The position numbers and the translations under genes were made by a program. Below are positions 33,601-41,352 of a stretch of 44,885 nucleotides of DNA, in pieces. The notes under the pieces are model-generated. The model did not search any database. It worked only from the letters and a program-made list of their open reading frames with translations, and was not told where the DNA came from. Within the stretch, counting starts at the first letter, position 1, and each line of letters opens with the position of its first letter. The DNA comes from an uncultured Flavobacteriaceae bacterium (GTDB lineage Bacteria > Bacteroidota > Bacteroidia > Flavobacteriales > Flavobacteriaceae): positions 1 through 44,885 of the forward strand of contig CAJJDI010000025.1 in assembly GCA_905182835.1 (NCBI GenBank), in the 5' to 3' direction.

Positions 33601-35005
33601 AGTAGTAAAATGGAATACCAAAACCATCAGGGATTGTTCCTTCCGGAAATCCAAAATCTCTCATGGTTGCAACATTAGAGCACTTTGCACCAAATGCAGT
33701 AGACATCTCAAATTCAATATCATCTAAAGGAACTATTTCAGTAACACTTAAATCCCGAATTGGAACTTGAGGCTCTGTAGGTCTAAGATCTTCGTACCAT
33801 TCATTGACTTCTGATAATGTAGCCTCTCTTATTTCGAACTGTTCGCTTTCTACTTTGTAATAAATATAATTTTCTAATAGACTTGATATTGCGTCATTTG
33901 ACAAAGGATCTGCGATATATGCGTTTGGTACATTGTCTTGAATAGCCCTTAGGTTAACGTGTGACAATGGAGTTTGTATAACAGAAGTAATTATTCCTCC
34001 AACTCTAGGTAATGAATTAGGTAATGCGTCGTAGAGAACTATATCCCTACTTCCTGGTGTTTCATTAAGATCTTGCATATGTCTAAAGAATCCATAACCT
34101 TCAGCCTCATGAAAAGGAATATAATTAATTTCAGCAAAAACATCAGTTTCTAAAACTACATCTATCCTAGAGTCTACAAAATCTTCAGCGTAATTGTTGA
34201 GATGGTTATTTTCACTAGATTGTCCAATAAAATGATTCATATTATTTTGTAAAAAAGGCATACTGGCCGCTAATAATTCATAGGTTCTTTGAGTGTCTTC
34301 AAAATTATAAGCATCTCCAAAAGAAAAATTGAATGAGTAGGTGCCTATAATTCCACTTGGAAGGATGTCGTTTGGGTTAAAAACTATTTCTCCAGAACTA
34401 TCGTCTCCTGTAACAGTGGCATTAATTCCATTCCAAAAGCTTGCATGTATAGTATATGTATTACTATTAATGAAATAAACCTTTGGCTCGGAAGTGTCTC
34501 TGTTCAATATTCCAAACTTAACATACAATTGATCATCGAGAAAAGGAGCCCAGCCAACATTATTAACCGTAGCTAAACTCATAAATGTTTCAGCATCAGG
34601 TATTGAAGTAGCGCCATCAATAAAATCAATTGCTTCTGCGAAGTTAAGAGGCCCATCAGTAGGCATATTATTAAATTCAGTAATATCATCTATACCATCT
34701 CCATCATAGTCATCAGGATTTGCTATATCATGTTCTGTAATAGTATAATTTTCTAAGGGATATGCCCCTGCTGGCTCAGAGATTACCATTGTGCCGTCAA
34801 CACCAATTGTAATTGATGTCGCCCAGTTAAATGTAGGACTGTGCTGAGCATGAAGCACATAATATTTACCGGCTTCAGCTTGAATTGACAGCTGAACTTG
34901 ACCTAAGTTATTTACAGAGTAATTGTCAATTTCTACATTTTGAGCAAAAGAAAAAAAATGAAAAGATGTTAAACAAAGAAGAGATAAAAAAAATCTTTTA
35001 GTCAT
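30635..35005 (-). CDS. Secreted T9SS type A protein with dikinase-like (PPDK_N/GWD-like) domains
   Basis: A 1,456-residue exported protein. In order: signal peptide (1-22); a calcium-type DYDGDGIDD repeat (near 99-107); an uncharacterised part; a phosphohistidine-like segment with TPLSHVNLRA (His349); a PPDK_N-like ATP-grasp domain (about 435-735) with GAKCSN, VRSSTNNEDLPGFSGAG (from R538) and a closing QARP (Q729, R731). Then come two CARDB-like domains (about 750-960), a DSYGDGICCG motif (near 1016-1025), two SprB-like repeats, a lamin-tail domain (about 1221-1340) and a type A sorting domain (about 1385-1456). ATP-grasp dikinases transfer phosphate from ATP through a His; the swivel-before-ATP-grasp order matches glucan water dikinase. 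How an exported dikinase would get ATP is unclear; loss of catalysis with retained binding is the alternative. I chose ATG 35005 over ATG 35035. Confidence 0.85.
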   Translation of the reverse strand: MTKRFFLSLLCLTSFHFFSFAQNVEIDNYSVNNLGQVQLSIQAEAGKYYVLHAQHSPTFNWATSITIGVDGTMVISEPAGAYPLENYTITEHDIANPDDYDGDGIDDITEFNNMPTDGPLNFAEAIDFIDGATSIPDAETFMSLATVNNVGWAPFLDDQLYVKFGILNRDTSEPKVYFINSNTYTIHASFWNGINATVTGDDSSGEIVFNPNDILPSGIIGTYSFNFSFGDAYNFEDTQRTYELLAASMPFLQNNMNHFIGQSSENNHLNNYAEDFVDSRIDVVLETDVFAEINYIPFHEAEGYGFFRHMQDLNETPGSRDIVLYDALPNSLPRVGGIITSVIQTPLSHVNLRAIQDNVPNAYIADPLSNDAISSLLENYIYYKVESEQFEIREATLSEVNEWYEDLRPTEPQVPIRDLSVTEIVPLDDIEFEMSTAFGAKCSNVATMRDFGFPEGTIPDGFGIPFYYYDEFMQFNNFYEEAQVIMENPVFHNDINFRVERLKLFREDIKAAPMPQWMLDDLQAMHDDFPEGTAVRVRSSTNNEDLPGFSGAGLYTSKTQYPDEGHISKSIKQVYASMWNFRAYEERDFYRVDHFMAAMGVLCHPSFQNEQSNGVGISIDPIYDTEGTFYLNTQVGESLITNPEANSVPEEILLYEDPDQGGGYLVLRLSNLVNPGELVMDQVYLDQMREYLSVIHDEFAILYDVVGAEGFAMDIEYKVTAEGQLIIKQARPWVSFWADITSDKDLGVSAITNPQSSSSLGTEELVTTTISNNGLNDMSDFNIELLVDGQSMETISISDTIEPFTEADYQFSVPQDFSTIGDYNLTSIVSHVDDEYDSNDSLSIVLRKVHLLNGEISIGELEVVCDDVVEVEAVVSNLGEETITELEIEVVVNDLAIEIIEAEVNIPFQQQGVVTISIYENLQQDNNITLNLLDINSQQDEDLTNNLATTNANLDSNYDIITLVINADDYPEETSWKLLDETNQIIATGALDNDTEVFTEDVCVDYSSCFSLYVYDSYGDGICCGYGLGNFLILDSSDNVILTNNGEFDNLVQEVFCLDESGCEITVDFNISPANSTSVNDGTITINTNSGLSPFQYSIDNGQTFFDSNTFSNLAPGDYDVFVMGATGLCTFEQTVSVEVCDFTSVNIQATTASSVVSTDGSIVITPTSGEGPYLYSIDGGQSFVTNNVFSGLAIGTYNIVVQDSAQICLYEESVPLRLETMVINEINYRSIDSFNPDDWIELYNPESTVKDISNWKIKDDNDSHVFVIPEGTQVEANGYLIIVKDEADFTNAFPGIPYIGELGFGFGGSDEVRLYTSDDKLVDEVKYESESPWPTCAYETGNTLELITPDLDNSLPESWSCINENGSPNAVNSSGLFVENMAYSLIKIFPNPVKNILYISGDSSNYNIKVYSLLGQLVIAASNVNEVDVSSFTKGVYLIKISDENSTTTKRFIKF

Positions 35006-35032
35006 TATAAAGTCTTTGTTTAAGTTATTATT

Positions 35033-35040
35033 CAAAGTTA
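35033..35040 (-). promoter_or_regulatory. Putative -7 box of the secreted dikinase-like gene
   Basis: The minus strand reads TAACTTTG, an exact TAnnTTTG match, 27 bases upstream of the ATG. It overlaps the end of a TTTGTATATTTAACT string shared with the M20 hydrolase promoter region; the TATATTTA within that string is an alternative box. Confidence 0.4.
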
Positions 35041-35065
35041 AATATACAAATGTTTTATTTGTGAT

Positions 35066-35587
35066 CTAATCAACACAATCTGAAACTGTATTTAATAAAT
35101 GAAGCCGCCCTTGCTTATTATAAATCACTACCTGATATATACGATTATAAATATTTAAATCAAAAGCGCCTATTTCTTTACCAATCATAAGCCCAGCTAA
35201 AACTCCCGTTGTATTGCTATGCCCAACAACTAGTGCATTTTGTTTGCTATCTACTAATAATTTTGAAAAGCCTTTAAGTTCACTAGCATCATAATCTTTA
35301 ATTTCCAGGCCTTTAGAAATAGCTGTAGGCAAGGCAGTATTTCTAGTTCTATTATAGTCAGTACTATATACTACATCTAGATCTATATCTTTTAAAAACT
35401 CACTTAAGTTCTCTGATCTCTGCTTGCCACATTTAGTTAGAGGAGGGTCTGTTGAATTATCAGAAAATAAATCTTTTTCTGAGTGCCTAACTAAATATAT
35501 TGTAAATGTTTCGTTGTTTTCCTGTGAACGAATATTGGACTGAAACCCTAGAATTATTAAAATTATTATGAGATATTTTTTTTTCAT
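35066..35587 (-). CDS. Secreted histidine phosphatase family protein
   Basis: A 173-residue protein of the histidine phosphatase (phosphoglycerate mutase-like) branch. The N-terminus MKKKYLIIILIILGFQ is a signal peptide, so it acts in the envelope. The catalytic RHS motif is at R34-H35, the second Arg region is YSTDYNRTRNTA, and the second catalytic His is H123 in VVGHSNT. It is short, about the size of SixA-like members. I chose ATG 35587 rather than the upstream in-frame start at 35629. It could dephosphorylate small phosphoesters outside the cytoplasm; the substrate is unknown. It lies 60 bases upstream of the dikinase-like gene on the same strand. Confidence 0.9.
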   Translation of the reverse strand: MKKKYLIIILIILGFQSNIRSQENNETFTIYLVRHSEKDLFSDNSTDPPLTKCGKQRSENLSEFLKDIDLDVVYSTDYNRTRNTALPTAISKGLEIKDYDASELKGFSKLLVDSKQNALVVGHSNTTGVLAGLMIGKEIGAFDLNIYNRIYQVVIYNKQGRLHLLNTVSDCVD

Positions 35588-35613
35588 ACTGTAGGCTAAA
35601 GTCAATCTTTTTA

Positions 35614-35633
35614 CTTCTTGAAAGCCCAAGAAG
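35614..35633. repeat. Perfect inverted repeat upstream of the histidine phosphatase
   Basis: CTTCTTG (35614-35620) and CAAGAAG (35627-35633) form a 7-bp stem around a 6-base spacer, 27-46 bases upstream of the phosphatase ATG and about 70 bases past the asd stop. It has no T-run, so an operator or RNA hairpin is more likely than a terminator. Confidence 0.5.
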
Positions 35634-35700
35634 CTTACTTTATTTAAACAACAACAGAACTAATATACAAAACTCATATCTACTAAGGCCTTAAGAAACA

Positions 35701-36702
35701 TTAACTCATGTCTGTAAGAAGTTTTTTGTCAATTAGATATTCAGCTATTTGAATAGCATTTAAAGCAGCTCCTTTTCTCAAATTATCACTAACTACCCAC
35801 ATATTCAAAGAATTAATTCTTGATTCATCTCTTCGGATTCGCCCTACAAAAACATCATCTAACCCGCTACAAGATAAAGGCATTGGGTAGTGATTCTTAT
35901 TAGGATTATCATAAACATTCACCCCTTTTGTGTTTGACAGCACTTCTCTTAATTCTGACAAGTCATAATCTTGATTGAACTCTATGTTTACAGATTCACT
36001 ATGACCTGCTAATACTGGAATTCTAACAGCTGTAGAAGTAATAGATAGAGAGTAGTCATTTAATATTTTTTTAGTTTCATTAACAAGCTTCATCTCCTCT
36101 TTGGTATACCCATTACTTAAAAAATCATCACATTGAGGAATAGCATTTTCATGTATTTTATGTGGATACGCCATCTCGCCCTCAATCTCATTAACTTCAT
36201 TTTCTAGTTGTTTAACTGCTTTAGCACCTGTTCCAGTAATAGATTGGTAGGTAGAAATAACTAATCTCTTGATACCATATTTGTTTTGTAAAGGGTGTAA
36301 CGCCATTACTAATTGTATTGTAGAACAATTTGGGTTTGCAATTATTTTGTCTTTTTTAGTTAATGAATTGGCATTAATTTCAGGCACAATTAATTTTTTT
36401 GCAGGATCCATTCTCCAGGCAGAAGAGTTGTCAATTACAAAACTTCCCATTGAAGCAAACTTTGGAGCCCACTCTAAAGAGACTTTTCCTCCCGCTGAAA
36501 AAAGTGTTATTTCAGGCTTTAAGTTCACAGCACTTTGGATATCTATAATTTCATGATCTTCACCCTTAAAAATTATTTTCTTCCCAACACTCTTTTCCGA
36601 AGCAACTAAAATTAATTTAGATACAGGAAAATTTCTTTCTTCCATTATAGATAAAAGAACCGAACCTACTAATCCTGTTGCACCAACTACCGCTATTTTC
36701 AT
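35701..36702 (-). CDS. asd: Aspartate-semialdehyde dehydrogenase
   Basis: A 333-residue enzyme that reduces beta-aspartyl phosphate to aspartate semialdehyde with NADPH, feeding lysine, diaminopimelate, threonine and methionine synthesis. It starts MKIAVVGATGLVGSVLL (NADP-binding GxxGxxG). The catalytic Cys is C126 in ANPNCSTIQ, and the catalytic His is H234 in VLAGHSESVN. SAWRMDP and the TYQS-x-TGTGAKA segment are typical. It follows alr after 4 bases, so peptidoglycan precursor supply (diaminopimelate and D-alanine) is encoded together. Confidence 0.96.
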   Translation of the reverse strand: MKIAVVGATGLVGSVLLSIMEERNFPVSKLILVASEKSVGKKIIFKGEDHEIIDIQSAVNLKPEITLFSAGGKVSLEWAPKFASMGSFVIDNSSAWRMDPAKKLIVPEINANSLTKKDKIIANPNCSTIQLVMALHPLQNKYGIKRLVISTYQSITGTGAKAVKQLENEVNEIEGEMAYPHKIHENAIPQCDDFLSNGYTKEEMKLVNETKKILNDYSLSITSTAVRIPVLAGHSESVNIEFNQDYDLSELREVLSNTKGVNVYDNPNKNHYPMPLSCSGLDDVFVGRIRRDESRINSLNMWVVSDNLRKGAALNAIQIAEYLIDKKLLTDMS

Positions 36703-36706
36703 TTAC

Positions 36707-37816
36707 TTAATTTATAAATTTTCTTTCAATTCTTTGAGACAACCCCGCTAAGAGCTCGTAAGAAATAGCGCCAGCAGATTCTGCTAATTGTTCTGCTGTA
36801 TATTTTTCATTAAAAACTATTACTTCATCTCCTTCTTCACAATCAATATCTGAGACATCGACCATCAACATATCCATACAGACATTCCCAATAATAGCCG
36901 CCTTTTTATTATCAATATATACGAAGCCTTTCCCGTTTCCGTAAGCTCTTGAAATTCCATCAGCATGACCTAAAGGTATAGTTGCAGCCCTTTGGTCTTT
37001 TGGAGCGACATAAGCTCTATTATAACCAACACTATCGTTTTTTCTTATATCATGAATTTGTGAAATAGCAGATTTTAAACTAACCACAGGGATCAAGCTA
37101 TTGCTTTCATTTAATTTGTTGGAAAATCCATATATGCCTATCCCAGATCTAACCATATCAAAATGTGCATCCGGGAAATTGATGATTCCAGAAGTATTGC
37201 AAATATGTATAAGTGGCTCGTCTTTAATGTTGTCAATTATTTTACTAAACGATTGTTTAAAGAGACTGATTTGTTTTAAACTAAACTCTGTTTCAAGATG
37301 ATCTTCACTTGCAGAAAGGTGAGAAAAAACACCTTCTACCTTAATAAAATCATCATTATTAATCGAAGTAATTAGCTTTGAAATTTCATTCGAATCAAAT
37401 CCAACTCTATTTAATCCTGTATTTATTTTTAAATGAATAGGGTATTTTTTAACTCGCTTTTCCCTTAAAGAATCTTTAAATAAATTCAATATTCTGAAAG
37501 AATATAACGTAGGTGTTAGATTATATTTAATTATGTCTGCAAAGTTATTGGGCTGAGGATGAAAAATTAATATTGGTTTTTTAACTCCTGCCTCCCTGAT
37601 TTTAATAGCCTCAGAGATATAAGCTACAGCAAAATAATCAACATTTAGTTTTTCTAGAAATTTAGATATTCTTACAAGATCACTTCCATAGGCACACGCC
37701 TTAACAACAGCAAGAATTTTCGTGTTTTTTGATATTATTGATTTTATATAATTAAAATTATTTTCTAATGATTTTAAATTTATCTCAATAAAAGTTCCTT
37801 GATTATTAGACATCAT
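36707..37816 (-). CDS. alr: Alanine racemase
   Basis: A 369-residue PLP enzyme that interconverts L- and D-alanine for peptidoglycan. The PLP lysine is K39 in AVVKACAYGSD; the usual Asn after KA is Cys here. The partner tyrosine is Y265 in SVGYNRAY, and PLGHADGISR and GNVCMDMLMVD are typical. It is a stand-alone racemase, not fused to MurF as in some Bacteroidota. Two ATGs in a row (37816 and 37813) lie within the end of tdk; the 11- or 8-base overlap suggests translational coupling. I kept the first ATG. Confidence 0.95.
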   Translation of the reverse strand: MMSNNQGTFIEINLKSLENNFNYIKSIISKNTKILAVVKACAYGSDLVRISKFLEKLNVDYFAVAYISEAIKIREAGVKKPILIFHPQPNNFADIIKYNLTPTLYSFRILNLFKDSLREKRVKKYPIHLKINTGLNRVGFDSNEISKLITSINNDDFIKVEGVFSHLSASEDHLETEFSLKQISLFKQSFSKIIDNIKDEPLIHICNTSGIINFPDAHFDMVRSGIGIYGFSNKLNESNSLIPVVSLKSAISQIHDIRKNDSVGYNRAYVAPKDQRAATIPLGHADGISRAYGNGKGFVYIDNKKAAIIGNVCMDMLMVDVSDIDCEEGDEVIVFNEKYTAEQLAESAGAISYELLAGLSQRIERKFIN

Positions 37817-38441
37817 TTTTGCTTGTAATTTGTACAGGATCGTTAACCATTATATCATTTACTTTTGATTGACGTATTTTAAAATAAGCCTCTCTACTTA
37901 GGGGCTCATACTCATTTGTTTCACCTAATAACACTAAGTCATCATTTTCAGCCTTTCTATAACTGTAATGAGCTAAGCCTCCAGTCCTAGTGCAAATTGC
38001 ATGAACCTTGGTTACAAATTCTGCCGTAGCCATTAAGTTTGGCATCGGCCCAAAAGGATTCCCTTTAAAATCCATATCTAAGCCAGCGACAATTACCCTG
38101 ACCCCTTTGTTGGCTAAAAAATTACAAACATTAACAATTTCGTTATCAAAAAACTGAGCTTCATCTATTCCGATAACATCACAACCATCCGCTAATATTG
38201 GAATATTTGCTGCTGCAGGAACGGGAGTACACCTTATTTCATTTTCATCATGCGAAACAACTTTTTCGACATCAAATCTGACATCTACATTTGGTTTGAA
38301 AATTTCAACTTTAAGGTTTGCATACTTTGCTCTTTTTAAGCGTCTAATTAGCTCTTCAGTTTTCCCAGAAAACATTGACCCACAGATAACTTCAATCCAA
38401 CCAAATTGTTTATTATATTTCAAAGTATTTTCGAGAAACAT
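37806..38441 (-). CDS. tdk: Thymidine kinase
   Basis: A 211-residue type II thymidine kinase, which phosphorylates thymidine with ATP for salvage. The P-loop is GSMFSGKT (21-28), the Mg-binding DEAQ is 93-96, and the FKGNPFGPMPNLMATAEFVTK segment forms the thymidine-binding part. Of the four zinc-site Cys of the family only the first is visible (C150 in AICTRTG); the second pair is replaced by LSREAY. It is the first gene of tdk-alr-asd and divergent from rsmI. Confidence 0.95.
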   Translation of the reverse strand: MFLENTLKYNKQFGWIEVICGSMFSGKTEELIRRLKRAKYANLKVEIFKPNVDVRFDVEKVVSHDENEIRCTPVPAAANIPILADGCDVIGIDEAQFFDNEIVNVCNFLANKGVRVIVAGLDMDFKGNPFGPMPNLMATAEFVTKVHAICTRTGGLAHYSYRKAENDDLVLLGETNEYEPLSREAYFKIRQSKVNDIMVNDPVQITSKNDV

Positions 38442-38556
38442 TTTGTAATTTTATTATTAGTTAAGCTATCAATTAAAAACGATAGAGAAAGTAAATTTAT
38501 CAAAAATCAATCATCAATTTAATAATATCTTAAAAAGTTTTAAATAAATATAAAGT

Positions 38557-39228
38557 ATGAATAAACTATATATTGTTCCAACTCCTATAGGCAACTTAAA
38601 AGATATTACTTTTAGAGCAATCGAAACACTTAATCATGTTGATTTAATTCTTGCAGAAGACACTAGAACATCGATTAAATTACTGAATCACTATGAAATT
38701 AAAACGCCTATGATTTCTTATCATATGCATAACGAACATCGAATTTTAGACGATATTATAGATAAATTAACTACCGGTATCAATATCGCATTAATTAGTG
38801 ATGCTGGAACTCCCGCAATTTCCGATCCGGGATTTCTGCTGGTTAGAGCTTGTGTTGAAAATAAAATAGAAATTGATTGTCTGCCTGGAGCTACTGCATT
38901 AATTCCAGCGCTAGTTAATTCAGGGTTTCCAAATGACAAGTTTGTTTTTGAAGGATTTCTTCCAGTCAAAAAAGGCAGACAAACAAGATTTAAATTACTA
39001 GCTGAAGAAACAAGAACAATAATAGTATATGAATCGCCTCACAAATTATTAAAAACATTAAGAGACATCTCCTTATACATGGGTGAAGAAACTCAACTGT
39101 CCATTTCAAGAGAAATTTCTAAATTATATGAAGAAACCCTAAGAGGAACCTCAAAAGAACTAGAAGCTCACTTTAACATAAAGAAACCTAAAGGAGAAAT
39201 AGTAATAATAATTCAAAGACACAAATAA
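38557..39228 (+). CDS. rsmI: 16S rRNA (cytidine1402-2'-O)-methyltransferase
   Basis: A 223-residue RsmI, which 2'-O-methylates C1402 in the 16S rRNA decoding centre using S-adenosylmethionine. Typical segments are YIVPTPIGNLKDITFRAIETL at the start (written here from residue 4), AEDTRTS, ISDAGTPAISDPG and LPGATALIPAL. It ends just after the methyltransferase core and lacks the C-terminal extension of longer homologues, a form also seen in other Bacteroidota. It starts 115 bases from the divergent tdk, and the OsmC gene follows after 4 bases. Confidence 0.95.
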   Translation: MNKLYIVPTPIGNLKDITFRAIETLNHVDLILAEDTRTSIKLLNHYEIKTPMISYHMHNEHRILDDIIDKLTTGINIALISDAGTPAISDPGFLLVRACVENKIEIDCLPGATALIPALVNSGFPNDKFVFEGFLPVKKGRQTRFKLLAEETRTIIVYESPHKLLKTLRDISLYMGEETQLSISREISKLYEETLRGTSKELEAHFNIKKPKGEIVIIIQRHK

Positions 39229-39232
39229 AACT

Positions 39233-39652
39233 ATGGCTGATAAAATAACCACATCATGGAAAGGGGATTTAATATTTGAAACTTTAAATCCAAATAACTC
39301 TACTTTAACACTTGGCTCTGGAGAGAACAAAGAAGATAACATTTCTGGACCTAAGGTTTTAATGCTCTCCTCCTTAGCGGGATGTTCAGGTTTAGATGTA
39401 ATTTCAATACTTGATAAGATGAAAATTACATTAACCGATTTTACAATGAACACATCTGCAGAGTTAACTGAGGATCATCCGAGGTATTATAAAAAAGTTG
39501 ATCTTGAATACCATTTTTATGGGCCCAACTTAGATGAAGAAAAAATCAATAGGGCGGTAGAACTCTCTGTGACTAAATATTGCGGTGTAATGGAAATGTT
39601 TAGAAGATTTGCAGAAATCAATACATCAACCCACTTTCATAAACAGAATTAA
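39233..39652 (+). CDS. OsmC family protein
   Basis: A 139-residue OsmC/Ohr-type protein. The family's two peroxidatic Cys are present: C51 in LAGCSGLDV and C117 in KYCGVM. OsmC members reduce organic hydroperoxides with dithiol donors; some act only as binding proteins. No signal peptide, so cytoplasmic. Its stop codon shares one base with the recJ start (TAATG), so the two are translationally coupled, and rsmI lies 4 bases upstream. Confidence 0.93.
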   Translation: MADKITTSWKGDLIFETLNPNNSTLTLGSGENKEDNISGPKVLMLSSLAGCSGLDVISILDKMKITLTDFTMNTSAELTEDHPRYYKKVDLEYHFYGPNLDEEKINRAVELSVTKYCGVMEMFRRFAEINTSTHFHKQN

Positions 39653-41352
39653 TGAACTGGGAAGTTGAAAATATTGATTCGACTAAAGAAATTAGAGACC
39701 TCTCAGAGAGGTTAAAGGTAAGTAATACAACGGCCTCGTTACTTGTCTCCAGAGGAATCAAAACTTTCGAAGGCGCTAAAACTTTTTTTAGACCTTCTTT
39801 AGATGACCTTCATGATCCATTCCTAATGAAAGACATGGATAAAGCAGTAATAAGAATTTTAGATGCTGTAAAAAAAGAGGAAAAAATTTTAATCTACGGA
39901 GACTATGATGTTGACGGAACCACATCTGTTGCTTTAGTTTGTAAGTTTTTAAGAACTAATACAAAAAACCAAATTGGCACATACATTCCTGATAGATATG
40001 ACGAAGGTTATGGGATTTCATTTAAGTCAATCGACTACGCTTTAGATAACGACTTCACTTTAATCATAGCTCTAGACTGTGGTATTAAAGCTATCGATAA
40101 AGTAGATTATGCTAATAAAAACAATATTGATTACATCATTTGTGATCACCATAAACCAGCAGAAACTATTCCGGCTGCAGTAGCAGTTCTTAACCCCTTA
40201 AGAGAGGATTGTAATTACCCCTTTAAGTTTTTATGTGGGTGTGGGATAGGGTTTAAATTAATTCAAGCATTAAGTGCTCGTCAAGAACAATGGGAATCAA
40301 ACGTTGAAAACTATTTAGATTTAGTCGCTGTTGCAATTGGCGCAGATATGGTTCCGTTAGTTGGTGAAAACCGAACACTTTGTCACTTTGGATTAAAGAT
40401 TATAAATAGCTCACCAACAACAGGGTTAAAAGCAATAATTAGAGGTGTTAATAAACCAGAGATAACTTTAGGTGAAGTGTCCTTTTATATAGCTCCCAGA
40501 ATTAATTCTGCAGGAAGAATTAAGCATGGTAATAATGCGGTTGAATTACTATTGGAAGATAATTTTGATAATGCAATATCTTTTTCAAAAGAAATTGATG
40601 AATTTAATATACAAAGAAGAGGTTTAGACAAGCTTATAACCAACGAGGCATTAGAACAAATAGAAGAGAACGAAGAACAAAGGGATTTTACAACTGTCGT
40701 TTTTAAAGAGGACTGGCATAAAGGTGTGATTGGAATCGTTGCATCTAGGTTAATCGAAAAATACTATAGACCAACATTGGTTTTTACAAAGAGTAATGAT
40801 GTTCTAGCGGCGTCAGCAAGATCAGTAAAAGGCTTCGACGTGTATAATGCTATAGAGTCATGTAAAGAGCATTTAATTCAATTTGGAGGACATAAATACG
40901 CTGCTGGCTTAACTCTAAAGCCCGAAAGCTATTTTGCTTTTAAACAATCTTTTGAAGAATATGTAAAAACAACCATTGACAAAAAATTATTAACTCCAAT
41001 AATTAATGTGAATGAAAAAATTAAATTAACAGACATAACTCCAAAATTTTATAGGATTTTAAAACAGTTTGCTCCATTTGGCCCCGCGAATAAGCAGCCA
41101 GTATTTTATTCTGATAATTTACTGGATACCGGCTACTGTAAAACAGTTGGAGAAGATGATAAACATTTAAAGCTATCTTTATCACAAGCTAACTCTGAGG
41201 TATTTAAATCCATTGGGTTTGGATTAGGAGATAAGCTATCTTTGATAGAAAATAAAACCCAATTCAAAGCGGTATTTAATATTGATGAGAACAATTGGAA
41301 CGGAATTAAGTCTATACAATTGAAATTATTAGATATAAAGAATAATGACTGA
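39652..41352 (+). CDS. recJ: Single-stranded-DNA-specific exonuclease RecJ
   Basis: A 566-residue 5'-3' single-strand DNA exonuclease used in mismatch repair and recombination. The DHH phosphoesterase motifs are complete: D84-x-D86-x-D88 (YGDYDVDGT), LDCG with D142, and DHH at 165-167. The DHHA1 domain carries GGHKYAAGL near residue 411, and an OB-like C-terminal part (FAPFGPANKQPVF onward) binds DNA. The start overlaps the OsmC stop by one base and the end overlaps the MFS gene by 8 bases. Confidence 0.96.
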   Translation: MNWEVENIDSTKEIRDLSERLKVSNTTASLLVSRGIKTFEGAKTFFRPSLDDLHDPFLMKDMDKAVIRILDAVKKEEKILIYGDYDVDGTTSVALVCKFLRTNTKNQIGTYIPDRYDEGYGISFKSIDYALDNDFTLIIALDCGIKAIDKVDYANKNNIDYIICDHHKPAETIPAAVAVLNPLREDCNYPFKFLCGCGIGFKLIQALSARQEQWESNVENYLDLVAVAIGADMVPLVGENRTLCHFGLKIINSSPTTGLKAIIRGVNKPEITLGEVSFYIAPRINSAGRIKHGNNAVELLLEDNFDNAISFSKEIDEFNIQRRGLDKLITNEALEQIEENEEQRDFTTVVFKEDWHKGVIGIVASRLIEKYYRPTLVFTKSNDVLAASARSVKGFDVYNAIESCKEHLIQFGGHKYAAGLTLKPESYFAFKQSFEEYVKTTIDKKLLTPIINVNEKIKLTDITPKFYRILKQFAPFGPANKQPVFYSDNLLDTGYCKTVGEDDKHLKLSLSQANSEVFKSIGFGLGDKLSLIENKTQFKAVFNIDENNWNGIKSIQLKLLDIKNND

